From NCBI GenBank assembly GCA_012511185.1, contig JAAZGN010000221.1:1-11895 (forward strand): a stretch of 11,895 nt of DNA, written 5' to 3'. Under the pieces are notes generated by a model that saw only the letters and a list, made by a program, of their open reading frames with translations, searched no databases and was not told the DNA's origin. Shown one piece after another: positions 1 through 7,082 of this stretch. How positions within the stretch are numbered: the first letter of the stretch is position 1; every line of letters begins with the position of its first letter. Made by a program: the position numbers and the translations under genes. Source of the stretch: Clostridiaceae bacterium. Lineage in GTDB: Bacteria > Bacillota > Clostridia > Saccharofermentanales > DTU023.

Positions 1-68
1 CTTTCCGTTTTTCCGCAAAAGGAACAGTGCAGTGACTTGTATTGGTCCTGGTCTTTTCTGTCTGACAT
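1..68 (-). CDS. clpX: ClpX, ATP-dependent unfoldase, N-terminal fragment (cut by window edge)
   Basis: Only the first 22 codons are in the window, on the minus strand. ATG at 66-68 is preceded by a GAGGA ribosome-binding site about 6 bases upstream. The visible peptide begins MSDRKDQDQYKSLHCSFCGK; Cys15 and Cys18 form the first CxxC half of the four-cysteine zinc-binding domain that opens ClpX proteins. ClpX is the AAA+ hexamer that recognises, unfolds and feeds substrates to ClpP in the cytoplasm. The gene lies 27 bases downstream of the clpP stop codon, so it is very likely co-transcribed with clpP and tig. The AAA+ domain is outside the window. The identification rests on the short N-terminus plus the conserved gene order. 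Confidence 0.88.
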   Translation of the reverse strand, partial: MSDRKDQDQYKSLHCSFCGKTE

Positions 69-95
69 GGCTGTTTCCTCGTTTGCTGGCGCGTA

Positions 96-719
96 CTAGA
101 CGCGTTTGGTCATGATCTTGTCGATCAGACCGTACCCGAGGGCTTCTTCTGCCGACAACCACCTGTCGCGGTCGGTGTCGCGCTCGATGACCTCATAAGG
201 CTGTCCTGTCTTTTCTGCCAGAATTTCGTTCAGGCGTTTTTTTAACCGCACGATGTATTCTGCCGCGATGGTAATGTCTGTGGCCTGCCCCTGCGCGCCC
301 CCGCTTGGCTGATGGATCATCAGGTCGGCATTGGGCAGGGCAAAGCGCTTGCCCGGGGTCCCGGCCGCCACAAGAAAGGCTCCCATGCTGGCCGCCATGC
401 CCATGCAAATGGTCTGGACATCCGGTTTGATGTACTGCATGGTGTCATAAATCAAGAGCCCCGAGGAAATCTCCCCGCCCGGGCTGTTGATGTAGAATTG
501 AATATCTTTATCAGGGTCTTCCGCCTCCAGGAAAAGGAACTGCGCCATCACCAGGCTGGCGGTGACGTGGTTGACCTGGTCACTCAGGATCACAATGCGC
601 TCCTTCAGGAGCCGGGAGAAAATATCGTAAGAGCGTTCCCCACGCGTTGTCTGTTCGACCACCATGGGCACCAGGTTCATCCGGGCCAGGTCAAAGCGGG
701 TTTCATCCGTCAAGTTCAT
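96..719 (-). CDS. clpP: ClpP, ATP-dependent Clp protease proteolytic subunit
   Basis: Serine peptidase that forms the 14-subunit degradation chamber for ClpX (and ClpC/ClpA-type) unfoldases. With the start chosen here (ATG at 717-719, GGAGG 8 bases upstream) the protein is 207 aa. The catalytic triad is visible as Ser111 in GMAASMGAF, His136 in MIHQPSGG and Asp185 in RDTDRDRW; these numbers match the E. coli precursor exactly. The INSPGG loop precedes the catalytic Ser. A TTG ten codons further upstream (747-749) keeps the frame open but lacks a good ribosome-binding site. Another Met at residue 14 is close to where Firmicutes ClpP often starts and where E. coli ClpP is processed, so the first 13 residues may be a removable propeptide. 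tig lies 38 bases upstream and clpX 27 bases downstream, all in the same direction. Confidence 0.97.
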   Translation of the reverse strand: MNLTDETRFDLARMNLVPMVVEQTTRGERSYDIFSRLLKERIVILSDQVNHVTASLVMAQFLFLEAEDPDKDIQFYINSPGGEISSGLLIYDTMQYIKPDVQTICMGMAASMGAFLVAAGTPGKRFALPNADLMIHQPSGGAQGQATDITIAAEYIVRLKKRLNEILAEKTGQPYEVIERDTDRDRWLSAEEALGYGLIDKIMTKRV

Positions 720-757
720 CTTTGTATCCTCCATTTCTTCGAGGTTCAATTGTTGGT

Positions 758-2143
758 TTATTCTTCATGATCATGGTCGTGATCGTGATCGTGGTCGTGA
801 CCGTGGTCATGGTCGTCCTCTTCCTCCGGCTCGGGCGCCACATCCGTGACAAGGCTGACTTCCTTCAGCCAGTCAAGCAGTTTCCGGTTCTCAAAATCGT
901 GACGCAAATGCTCCTCATCGTGGTCGGTTTTCAAATACTGTTCCCGGAACAGTTCGACCGAAATACCTGCTTCCTCAGCTGCTTCCCCCACCGCTTTTTC
1001 AAACTCATCCTCACTCAGCTCAAACCGCTCTTTCTCCGTCTCGCGGATAGTTTCGACCACCCAGGCGCTTTCAATCAGTTTGCGGGATTTCCTGGCCTGG
1101 CCGGCGCGGTATTGGGCCGGGGTCTGGCCGGAGTATTGCAAAAAATCCTTGAAGCTGAGTCCATACATGGCGAACTGCTGTTCCTGGCGTTCGATGGCCC
1201 GGTCAATTTCATCCTCAACGATGAGATCAGAAAGCTCAATGGTTGAGCCGGCCACGATCTTGTCGATGATGTTTTGCTCGAAGGCCTGGTCAGCCCGGGC
1301 ATTCATCTCCCGGGACAGCTCCTCACGGATCCCGGCCCGGTACTCTTCCACCGTATCACAGCTGTCGCTGACATCGCGTACAAACTCATCGTCAATCTCC
1401 GGCAATTCCTTGACAAAGACCTCCTGGATTTTGACCTTGAAAACAACATCGCGTCCCGCCAGGTCTTCCGCGTGATAAGTCTCGGGGAAGGTCAGCGGTA
1501 GATCGAATTCATCGCCTGTGCTGTGACCGGTCAGGCCTTCCTCAAAGCCGGGAATAAAAGATCCCGACCCGATTTCCAGTTGATGGCCTTCCGCCTCGCC
1601 GCCTTCGAAGGCCTGCCCGTCGCGAAAACCCTTGTAGTCGATGGTAACCCGGTCCCCTTTTTCTACCGGCCGGTCCGTCACGGGCACCAGGCGGGAAACA
1701 CGCTCCCGGGCCTCTTCAATCTTGCGGTCAACCGCCTCTTCTTCAACCTCGGCAGGGGGCCGGTAGGCTTCCAGACCCTCATATTGCCCGAGTTTCACCT
1801 CAGGCTTCAGGGCCACGCTGACCTCAAAGACGAGACCGGCTTGGCCGCTGATCTCCTTGACATTGAAGCGCGGGTCGGAAAAAGGGGCGATTTCGTGTTC
1901 TTCCAGGGCCAGGCCGTACGCTTTGGGCAGGGCGATCCCGAGCGCGTCGTCATACAAAATATCTTCACCGTAATGGCGGACCACGACCGGATAAGGCGCT
2001 TTCCCCTTGCGAAAGCCCGGCACTTGAAAATGGCGGGCATTTTTGCGATGGGCAGCCTGCAGTGATTGTTTGAACTCTTCCGGCGGGACCTCAACGGCCA
2101 GTATGGCGGTCCTCTGGTCTTCCGAAACTTTCTGTGACGTCAT
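758..2143 (-). CDS. tig: Trigger factor, ribosome-associated chaperone and prolyl isomerase, with His/Asp-rich tail
   Basis: 461 aa; ATG at 2141-2143 with a GGAGG site 5 bases upstream. The N-terminal ribosome-docking domain carries the signature GFRKGKAP (residues 43-50). An FKBP-type peptidyl-prolyl isomerase domain spans about 160-243 ([12 protein letters not shown] at 162-173; [13 protein letters not shown] at 192-204). The C-terminal helical chaperone arms run from about 250 to 435. The protein binds nascent chains at the ribosome exit. The odd part is the last 19 residues (443-461), an acidic tail in which His alternates with Asp or Gly, giving eight histidines (445-459, every second residue). 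Trigger factors normally end without such a tail; it recalls the metal-binding tail of the isomerase SlyD. The DNA encoding it (about 761-812) is a run of near-identical GTC/ATC-GTG/ATG repeats. First gene of the tig-clpP-clpX operon. Confidence 0.97.
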   Translation of the reverse strand: MTSQKVSEDQRTAILAVEVPPEEFKQSLQAAHRKNARHFQVPGFRKGKAPYPVVVRHYGEDILYDDALGIALPKAYGLALEEHEIAPFSDPRFNVKEISGQAGLVFEVSVALKPEVKLGQYEGLEAYRPPAEVEEEAVDRKIEEARERVSRLVPVTDRPVEKGDRVTIDYKGFRDGQAFEGGEAEGHQLEIGSGSFIPGFEEGLTGHSTGDEFDLPLTFPETYHAEDLAGRDVVFKVKIQEVFVKELPEIDDEFVRDVSDSCDTVEEYRAGIREELSREMNARADQAFEQNIIDKIVAGSTIELSDLIVEDEIDRAIERQEQQFAMYGLSFKDFLQYSGQTPAQYRAGQARKSRKLIESAWVVETIRETEKERFELSEDEFEKAVGEAAEEAGISVELFREQYLKTDHDEEHLRHDFENRKLLDWLKEVSLVTDVAPEPEEEDDHDHGHDHDHDHDHDHEE

Positions 2144-2178
2144 AACGTCCTCCTTGAATGTTTATTGTCGGTGAGCCG

Positions 2179-2192
2179 CCGCGGTCCCGCGG
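2179..2192 (-). other. GC-rich hairpin in the tig 5' leader
   Basis: CCGCG-GTCC-CGCGG can form a 5-bp GC stem with a 4-base loop about 35-50 bases upstream of the tig start. The dyad is symmetric, so it would fold in either transcript, but only the tig leader is expected to cross it. No T-run follows, so it is not a typical intrinsic terminator. A role in tig expression is not shown. Confidence 0.35.
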
Positions 2193-2224
2193 GAGCGCGT
2201 CAGCTGCATTTTTGTCCATATGAT

Positions 2225-2233
2225 ACTATATCA
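2225..2233 (-). promoter_or_regulatory. Candidate extended -10 promoter for tig-clpP-clpX
   Basis: On the minus strand the sequence reads TGATATAGT, an extended -10 (TGn plus TATAGT, five of six consensus bases). There is no good -35 at 17 bases, which is tolerated for extended -10 promoters. A second overlapping hexamer TATCAT lies at 2220-2225. Transcription would start near 2218, giving a leader of about 75 bases before the tig ATG. Prediction only. Confidence 0.45.
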
Positions 2234-2283
2234 CGCGCCTATTCATGGCGGCCTTTTGTGACGCGGCCTTGTAACAGGAAGAT

Positions 2284-2312
2284 TTGAAGCACTCCTGCAA
2301 TCGTGCTATCAT
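2284..2312 (+). promoter_or_regulatory. Sigma-A-type promoter upstream of the structured leader/RNA and cysS
   Basis: TTGAAG (2284-2289), exactly 17 bases of spacer, then TATCAT (2307-2312). Transcription is predicted to start at about 2319-2321. That is roughly 210 bases before the cysS start codon, leaving a long transcribed region that folds well. It is the best plus-strand promoter in the intergenic region. Confidence 0.6.
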
Positions 2313-2318
2313 AAAGTT

Positions 2319-2490
2319 GCATGAAATGCGCGGCACTCTTGTTTTTGGACCACCATTTTTTGAAGGGGAGTCCGGGTCGATGTGGAATAGGGATAGGCCT
2401 TTCCAAAGGACATTCTAAGACCACCGCAGGGCACCCACCTGGCTAGTAGGCTGGGTATCAAAAAAGGAGTGCGGCATTTCGGGTTTCCTT
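2319..2490 (+). ncRNA. Candidate structured RNA or cysS leader, unassigned (6S-like size)
   Basis: Just downstream of the promoter, GAAATGC (2323-2329) pairs with GCATTTC (2474-2480), and GCACTCTT (2333-2340) pairs with AAGGAGTGC (2464-2472), with one G-U pair and a small internal loop between the two helices. This closes about 160 bases. Inside are GGAC/GTCC (2347-2350 with 2370-2373); an imperfect rod closed by GGTC/GACC (2375-2378 with 2419-2422) containing GAAT/ATTC and CCTT/AAGG or the alternative GGAA/TTCC pairing; and a strong hairpin ACCCACCT (2433-2440) with AGGCTGGGT (2448-2456, one bulged C). The size and the long terminal helix around a loose centre recall 6S RNA, but I cannot match a consensus. 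A T-box leader, expected for cysS, is not supported because no UGGNACC-type antiterminator bulge is seen. No clean terminator follows, so the transcript may run into cysS. Confidence 0.42.
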
Positions 2491-2530
2491 TTGCGAACAG
2501 GACACCTGCCTTGACCTTGGAGGAGCGGTT

Positions 2531-3943
2531 GTGAGAGTTTACAACTCATTGACAAGACAAAAAGAAGAACTGACACCCCTTGAAAATAATCATTTCCGGA
2601 TCTACGTCTGCGGCCCAACCGTCTACGACTATTTTCACCTGGGAAACGCCAGACCCTTTATTGTCTACGACACGCTGAGAAGATACCTCCTCTGGCTGGG
2701 TTACCAGGTGACTTATGTCCAGAACTTTACCGATATTGATGACAAGGTCATCATCCGGGCCAGGACCGAAGGCATTTCAACAGCGGAACTGGCCGGGCAA
2801 ATGATCCGGGAATACTATAAGGACGCCGACGCGCTCAATATCATGCGGGCGACCATCCATCCGCGGGCGACGGAATCCATCGGCGACATCATCCACCTGA
2901 TCCAGATGCTGATGGACAAGGGGCATGCCTACACCAGCCATGATGGTGTTTATTTTTCCATCGATACCTTCCCCGCCTATGGCAAGCTCTCCGGCCATAA
3001 TCTCAACGATCTGGTGGCCGGTGCCAGTGAACGCATGGCGGAGATGGAGGGCAAGCGAAACCCGCTCGATTTTGTTTTGTGGAAGTTCAAGAAAGACGGT
3101 GAACCCTCCTGGCCCAGTCCCTGGGGCGAAGGCCGGCCCGGCTGGCACATTGAGTGCTCGGCCATGAGCCTGGCCAATCTCGGTGAAACCATCGATATCC
3201 ACGCCGGTGGTGTCGACTTGACCTTCCCGCATCACGAGAACGAGATCGCCCAAAGCGAAGCGGCAACAGGGAAGCCCTTCGTCCGTTATTGGATGCACAA
3301 CGGCTACGTCAATGTCGATCACGAGAAAATGTCCAAATCAGCAGGCAATTTTTTCACGGTTCGCGACCTGGCCGGGAAATATCCCTATCCCGTCATTCGC
3401 TTCTTCATCCTCCAGGCCCACTACCGGATGCCTTTCAATTTTTCCGACGACCTGCTTGATGCGGCCGTAACCAGCTGGCAGCGTATCACTTCCAGTGTCG
3501 ATCACCTGGCCTATGTGGCGGCCGCTTCCAAGGTAAAATCCGGTGACGGATCTGAGGAAGAAGACCTGGCCAAGGCCATTGAAATTTTCCGTCACGACTG
3601 GAAAGAGGCTATGGACGACGACCTCAATACCGCCGACTCCATCGCTGCCTTATTCGAATTGGTGCGCGCCGCCAACACGGCTGCCGCCTCCGGACGGGTG
3701 GCTGCGGATCGGCTGCTTGAGGCCCGGTCCGCCATTCTCGAACTGTGCGGTATCCTGGGTCTGGATCCTGAAAAGAAAGAAGTCGCCATACCGGATGAGA
3801 TTATGGTTCTTGTCGAAGAAAGAACCAGGGCCAAGCAGGACCGCGATTTTGAAAGAGCCGACACCATCCGCAATGAAGTCCTCTCCAAGGGCTATAAAAT
3901 TGAGGACACACCTCAAGGCGTGCGCGTCATCCCCGTCGCCTAG
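2531..3943 (+). CDS. cysS: Cysteinyl-tRNA synthetase
   Basis: 470 aa class I aminoacyl-tRNA synthetase that charges tRNA-Cys with cysteine. The start is GTG at 2531, preceded by GGAGG at 2519-2523 (7-base spacing). The HIGH-type motif is HLGN at residues 36-39 and KMSKS is at 266-270. The expected zinc ligands are all present: Cys27 (VCGPTVYD), Cys209 (WHIECSAM), His234 and Glu238 (FPHHENE). The C-terminal anticodon-recognition part includes the common DFERAD-IR segment near residue 440. Length and motifs are entirely normal. mrnC starts 15 bases after its stop codon and rlmB overlaps mrnC, matching the conserved Firmicutes cysS-mrnC-rlmB cluster. The 5' leader is long and structured (see the candidate RNA), which could regulate expression. 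Confidence 0.98.
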   Translation: MRVYNSLTRQKEELTPLENNHFRIYVCGPTVYDYFHLGNARPFIVYDTLRRYLLWLGYQVTYVQNFTDIDDKVIIRARTEGISTAELAGQMIREYYKDADALNIMRATIHPRATESIGDIIHLIQMLMDKGHAYTSHDGVYFSIDTFPAYGKLSGHNLNDLVAGASERMAEMEGKRNPLDFVLWKFKKDGEPSWPSPWGEGRPGWHIECSAMSLANLGETIDIHAGGVDLTFPHHENEIAQSEAATGKPFVRYWMHNGYVNVDHEKMSKSAGNFFTVRDLAGKYPYPVIRFFILQAHYRMPFNFSDDLLDAAVTSWQRITSSVDHLAYVAAASKVKSGDGSEEEDLAKAIEIFRHDWKEAMDDDLNTADSIAALFELVRAANTAAASGRVAADRLLEARSAILELCGILGLDPEKKEVAIPDEIMVLVEERTRAKQDRDFERADTIRNEVLSKGYKIEDTPQGVRVIPVA

Positions 3944-3958
3944 ATCCAGGGGGAAGGC

Positions 3959-4435
3959 TTGAAAACAAAGGTTGTTTTGGGAAAACCTGTCTTGTCGGAG
4001 CGGGAGCTTCTTTCCTGCTCCATTTCAACCCTGGCCTGGGTCGGTGACGCCGTCTTCGAACTCTACATCAGGACCAGGCTTTCCGGGGAATGCAAGGCAA
4101 CTTCCGGCACGCTTCATCATTTGGCGACCCAATATGTCAGTGCCGGGGGGCAGGCAGTCCTGGCCGGGAGGCTGGACGAAGACAATAGCCTTTTCCCCCT
4201 GGAAGAAAGCGAACGCAATCTTCTGAAACGGGCGCGCAACTTCCACACATCCAGCATGCCCCGGCATGCCGCACTGACAGACTACCGGAAAGCGACCGCT
4301 TTCGAGGCACTGATCGGATGGCTATGGCTGCAGGGCAAAGAAGAACGGGCAAGCGCCCTGATCGCCTACTCGCTCGATTCACCGGGGGGAGTTAATAAGC
4401 AGGACAGTGAAACAGAGCGAAAACCAGAACCTTGA
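3959..4435 (+). CDS. mrnC: Mini-ribonuclease 3 (23S rRNA maturation)
   Basis: 158 aa. An RNase III-like catalytic domain without a double-stranded-RNA-binding domain. In Firmicutes this enzyme trims precursor 23S rRNA. The proposed start is TTG at 3959 with AGGGGG at 3948-3953, 5 bases upstream; no ATG lies near the expected N-terminus. The first catalytic motif is TLAWVGDAVFELYIR (Asp30), followed by the substrate-contact region TSGTLHHLATQYVSA. The second acidic motif is KATAFEALIGWLWL (Glu116). Placement directly after cysS and before rlmB is typical. Its last 29 bases overlap the start of rlmB in another frame, which suggests translational coupling. The C-terminal tail beyond about residue 140 is polar and unconserved-looking. 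Confidence 0.94.
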   Translation: MKTKVVLGKPVLSERELLSCSISTLAWVGDAVFELYIRTRLSGECKATSGTLHHLATQYVSAGGQAVLAGRLDEDNSLFPLEESERNLLKRARNFHTSSMPRHAALTDYRKATAFEALIGWLWLQGKEERASALIAYSLDSPGGVNKQDSETERKPEP

Positions 4436-5186
4436 ATTGACCCGGATTGAGGGCCGCAACCCGGTTGCTGAAGCGCTGGCTGCCGGCCGGTCCATTAACC
4501 GTGTCTTCGTGATGGAGAATGCCCGCGGGGATCTTGCCCATCTGGCGGCCCGCTGCCGCCGGCAAGGCGCGGTCGTCGGCCATGTCAGCCGCTCGGTATT
4601 GGACCGCATGGCCTTGACCCGCGCCCACCAGGGCATCATCGCCGAGGTGGCGCCCTATGCTTACGCTGATCTTGGCGGGATTTTGCGAACCTGCAAAGAA
4701 AAGGATCACTCCCCCTTTCTTCTCCTGCTCGATCACATACAGGATGCCAACAATCTCGGCGCCATCCTGCGTATCGCCGACGGCGCGGGAATCGATGCTG
4801 TTGTCATCCCACAACGCCGATCCGTGCCACTGAACGCAGCGGTCGCAAAAGCGTCCGCGGGGGCTGTTGAGCATGTCCCGCTTTGCCGCGTTAACAACCT
4901 GAGCCAAACCATCCTGATGTTGAAAGAGGCAGGCTTCTGGATTTACGGGACAGCCGCGCAAGCGGCCACCTGCTACCGGAAGGTCGATTACGCGGGCAGC
5001 ATCGCTGTGGTCGTCGGCAGCGAGGGCCAGGGCATGTCGCAAAGCCTTGCCGGGCATTGTGATTTTCTTTTATCGATTCCGCTTCACGGCCGGATCAATT
5101 CGCTCAACGCGGCAGTCGCCTGTGGCATCATTGTTTTCGAGGCGGCATCGCAGCGGGACAAAAAGGGCCTATGTCCCGATCCTTGA
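4407..5186 (+). CDS. rlmB: TrmH/SpoU-family 23S rRNA (guanosine-2'-O)-methyltransferase, RlmB type
   Basis: 259 aa SPOUT methyltransferase that uses S-adenosylmethionine to methylate a ribose 2'-OH in 23S rRNA. The N-terminal substrate-binding domain begins with IEGRNPVAEAL (residues 14-24) and includes the usual HQGIIAEV stretch (74-81). The C-terminal trefoil-knot domain shows motif 1 DANNLGAILR (113-122), motif 2 VVVGSEGQGM (201-210) and motif 3 NSLNAAVACGI (231-241). The start is GTG at 4407 inside the end of mrnC; only a short AGGA lies near it, so coupling to mrnC translation may matter. A TTG ten codons in (4437) is a poor alternative. The usual Firmicutes neighbour yacP is not found downstream. 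Confidence 0.95.
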   Translation: MKQSENQNLELTRIEGRNPVAEALAAGRSINRVFVMENARGDLAHLAARCRRQGAVVGHVSRSVLDRMALTRAHQGIIAEVAPYAYADLGGILRTCKEKDHSPFLLLLDHIQDANNLGAILRIADGAGIDAVVIPQRRSVPLNAAVAKASAGAVEHVPLCRVNNLSQTILMLKEAGFWIYGTAAQAATCYRKVDYAGSIAVVVGSEGQGMSQSLAGHCDFLLSIPLHGRINSLNAAVACGIIVFEAASQRDKKGLCPDP

Positions 5187-5211
5187 TGTGAAAGACTGCT
5201 TGGGGCAAAAT
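5183..5211 (+). promoter_or_regulatory. Weak candidate promoter for the lipoprotein gene
   Basis: TTGATG (5183-5188), a 17-base spacer and CAAAAT (5206-5211); four of six consensus bases in each box. It overlaps the rlmB stop codon. Readthrough from the cysS cluster is an equally good explanation for lipoprotein expression, because no terminator is visible after rlmB. Confidence 0.28.
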
Positions 5212-5236
5212 AAAGAGGCAGCGCCACTTATGGCTT

Positions 5237-6625
5237 ATGCGACTTAAGGTGACTTTGGTGGGCATCATAACTCGAAATCGGTATCATAAGCGTTTTCATG
5301 CAGGATGGCTCCAGCTTGCTGCTTTGATTTTGGTTGCCGCCTGCCTTTTGACCGCCTGCACCTCTCTTTCCCCTCCGAGCGAGTTAACCGCGGAAAACAG
5401 CGACGCACCTTTTTTGCTGCGTCCGCAAAATGAGAAATATTTCCGCGAGGACGAGTGGGTCCGCCTGATCACACTGGCCATTACGCAGATAGAATATCGA
5501 AGCAATATATGGGAAGCCATCCCGTCAAGCCAGCGGGGTGAGATCTCACAAGCGGAATTTTTCCGCTATGTGTCCTTTTTGGCTGAATGCCTTCCGGGCA
5601 GCATTTCGTCCTACTACCGTGCGACAGACGAGGAGAGCGAATTGATGCGCAGCTACGCGGCCAAATCGGAAAAGCAGCTCACGCCCAAACCCGGCGGCGC
5701 ATCCATCTGGTGGATCAAGGCGCGAACCTCCGATCTCCGTGAAATAAAATTTTCCATTCCTGTGACCATGGACGAGGCCGGGATTCCCTGTTTTTCCAAG
5801 TCCTGGCTGCAAAAACAAGCCCTCCTTTACGATTACGTCGTCCTTTATCTTGATGCGCTCGCGACCGGTTCGCAACAGGCTCTTACGGCCTTGCTCCGGC
5901 ATAACACGGAAATCCGCACCGAAACGCAGCGATCCGCGATCGATCGGCGTGCCGGGGACTTATCGTCCTATTACAGCGACCAGGTCGTCTCCGGCAAGGG
6001 GGGCTACCGCTGTGTGGAGATGATCCCGGGGCGGGCAGTCTTTGAGGAACAACTCCTTTCCGCAGACGCGGGGACTGTCAAGACCCGAAACGTCGTCTTT
6101 ACGGAGACCGATGGCAGGTTTCGGGCGGATGAAAAAATACCGCAGATTCTCAACCCGGATGACACGATTTTATCCTGCAACGGAGAGCCCCTTTTTGATC
6201 AGGCAGGCATGAAGGCGCAAATCAAATCGGAAACGATGGTTGAATTACTCGGAATACCTCTCAGCCTGGAAATTGCAGGCGCCGAAAATGCGGACAGCAG
6301 ATTATTTCGCGTCACATGGCCCGGGCTGATTGTCGAGGCCGTCGGGACTTGCGAACCATCGTCCCTGACATTTGAAGGCGAAGTTCATCAGGTCTTCCTT
6401 TCCTACAGCATTTTTGAAACAGGATCGGGGCTCCGGCCGGGCGACTCGGTTCATGAACTCTACCTCCGCTATCCCTTCGTCCGTGAAAACGGTTACCTGG
6501 TTCATCTCCAGGAAGAGGGTGCCGTGATGACCCTGGCTTTCCAGGTGGAGTCCGATTACATTGCCAGGATTACCCTGATCTTCGAACTGACGCAGGCGGC
6601 CGGTCGCGATCTTGACAAGCCCTGA
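5237..6625 (+). CDS. Predicted lipoprotein of unknown function
   Basis: 462 aa. The N-terminus has a basic segment (RNRYHKR, residues 13-19), a hydrophobic stretch (about 25-40) and a lipobox ending LLTAC, with the lipidated cysteine at 41, so the mature protein should be anchored outside the cytoplasmic membrane. The following 420 residues are soluble in character with no further membrane segment. I recognise no catalytic motif. The C-terminal third includes ETGSGLRPGDSVHELYLRY (about residues 394-412), which loosely recalls a 'distance from start of a conserved turn' motif seen in several secreted Firmicutes proteins but is not diagnostic. The start is uncertain: ATG at 5237 lacks a good ribosome-binding site, while GTG at 5258 has AAGGTG about 6 bases upstream and keeps the whole signal peptide. 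It stands where yacP usually follows rlmB. Confidence 0.82.
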   Translation: MRLKVTLVGIITRNRYHKRFHAGWLQLAALILVAACLLTACTSLSPPSELTAENSDAPFLLRPQNEKYFREDEWVRLITLAITQIEYRSNIWEAIPSSQRGEISQAEFFRYVSFLAECLPGSISSYYRATDEESELMRSYAAKSEKQLTPKPGGASIWWIKARTSDLREIKFSIPVTMDEAGIPCFSKSWLQKQALLYDYVVLYLDALATGSQQALTALLRHNTEIRTETQRSAIDRRAGDLSSYYSDQVVSGKGGYRCVEMIPGRAVFEEQLLSADAGTVKTRNVVFTETDGRFRADEKIPQILNPDDTILSCNGEPLFDQAGMKAQIKSETMVELLGIPLSLEIAGAENADSRLFRVTWPGLIVEAVGTCEPSSLTFEGEVHQVFLSYSIFETGSGLRPGDSVHELYLRYPFVRENGYLVHLQEEGAVMTLAFQVESDYIARITLIFELTQAAGRDLDKP

Positions 6626-6640
6626 CACGGGCGCTAGTAT
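6612..6640 (+). promoter_or_regulatory. Consensus promoter of tRNA-Arg
   Basis: A perfect TTGACA -35 (6612-6617), a 17-base spacer and a TAGTAT -10 (6635-6640). The predicted start is near 6647, about 8 bases before the mature tRNA. The -35 box lies inside the last codons of the lipoprotein gene (stop at 6623-6625). Confidence 0.75.
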
Positions 6641-6654
6641 GGTAGAGCTGTCAC

Positions 6655-6731
<77 letters not shown>

Positions 6732-6734
6732 TAC

Positions 6735-6784
6735 AAAAAGGGGCTGTCTTAAACACTGAAAAGTGTCAGAGGACACCCCCTTTT
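6735..6784 (+). terminator. Intrinsic terminator after tRNA-Arg
   Basis: AAAAGGGG and TGTC (6736-6748) pair with GACA and CCCC-TTTT (6772-6784), enclosing an inner stem ACACT-GAAA-AGTGT (6753-6766). A TTTT run ends the structure. The A-run on the other side makes it potentially bidirectional. The GGGGCTGTC...GACA-CCCC outer repeat also looks like the ends of some insertion sequences, but nothing lies between the arms except the small hairpin. Confidence 0.75.
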
Positions 6785-6854
6785 ATGTTTAAGCGTAAAG
6801 CATCGGCACCAGCGATGTATTTGCTTTCAACCGACAGTTTCCAGGCACAGGAAG

Positions 6855-6881
6855 AAGGCCATCTCATTTTGAAACAGCCTT
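6855..6881 (-). terminator. Hairpin downstream of the small minus-strand peptide frame
   Basis: In the minus-strand transcript AAGGC-GTTTC pairs with GAGAT-GCCTT (two G-U pairs, single-base bulges) around loop AAAAT, with an A-rich stretch before it and a pyrimidine-rich but not pure T tail after it. On the plus strand the inner five pairs are poor, although a T-run follows. A weak terminator is plausible in either direction. Confidence 0.35.
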
Positions 6882-6883
6882 TT

Positions 6884-6973
6884 TTATTTCTCACGGATTT
6901 TTTTGCCAAGGTAATCAGCCGACTGTTTCAGCTTTCGCCCGATCCAGGCGATCAGTTCAACGATGAGTCACAT
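6884..6973 (-). pseudogene. Tiny amphipathic peptide frame interrupted by TGA at codon 2
   Basis: On the minus strand GAGGAG (6979-6984) stands 5 bases before ATG (6971-6973), an ideal start. The next codon is TGA, and the same frame then stays open for 27 codons to TAA (6884-6886). The 27 residues begin LIVELIAWIGRKLKQSADYL and end in a Lys/Arg-rich segment, the profile of a cationic amphipathic helix such as phenol-soluble modulins, leaderless bacteriocins or small membrane toxins. One base change (TGG or CGA to TGA) would explain the interruption. Upstream TCGACA (7027-7032) and TAGACT (7004-7009) on the minus strand are spaced 17 bases. It may be a decayed peptide gene, or chance. TGA serves as a stop for other genes here, so recoding is unlikely. 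Confidence 0.3.
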
Positions 6974-7003
6974 AAGGGCTCCTCTCATCTTTTGTTTTCC
7001 ATA

Positions 7004-7032
7004 AGTCTACCGGAAGAAGCGGCACGTGTCGA
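7004..7032 (-). promoter_or_regulatory. Weak candidate minus-strand promoter for the small peptide frame
   Basis: Minus strand TCGACA, 17-base spacer, TAGACT: four of six consensus bases in each box. Transcription would begin near 6997, about 24 bases before the peptide ATG. Supported only by spacing and position. Confidence 0.3.
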
Positions 7033-7052
7033 AACCGCCGGATATTTTTTTC

Positions 7053-7082
7053 TTCACACGACCACGACCGCTGTCGTACAAT
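7053..7082 (+). promoter_or_regulatory. Candidate promoter for the flavin-binding protein gene
   Basis: TTCACA (7053-7058), an 18-base spacer and TACAAT (7077-7082), five of six consensus bases in each box. The predicted start is near 7089, leaving a short leader to the start codon at 7105 or 7126. Confidence 0.5.

Noticed and set aside
761..815. CRISPR-like or tandem-repeat array at the tig 3' end
   Set aside because: The 6-base periodicity is explained by alternating His/Asp codons in the tig frame; there are no spacers.
312..1246. Long plus-strand frames opposite clpP and tig
   Set aside because: Shadows of the minus-strand genes, which have clear motifs, starts and ribosome-binding sites; the shadows lack them.
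2179..2192. Intrinsic terminator in the tig leader
   Set aside because: The 5-bp GC hairpin has no following T-run on either strand.
2319..2530. T-box riboswitch for cysS
   Set aside because: Expected from family knowledge, but no UGGNACC-type antiterminator sequence, specifier loop or terminator was found.
6968..6973. TGA as selenocysteine or tryptophan in the small peptide frame
   Set aside because: rlmB, the lipoprotein and both SOS small-protein genes use TGA as an ordinary stop, and no SECIS-like hairpin stands directly after the codon.
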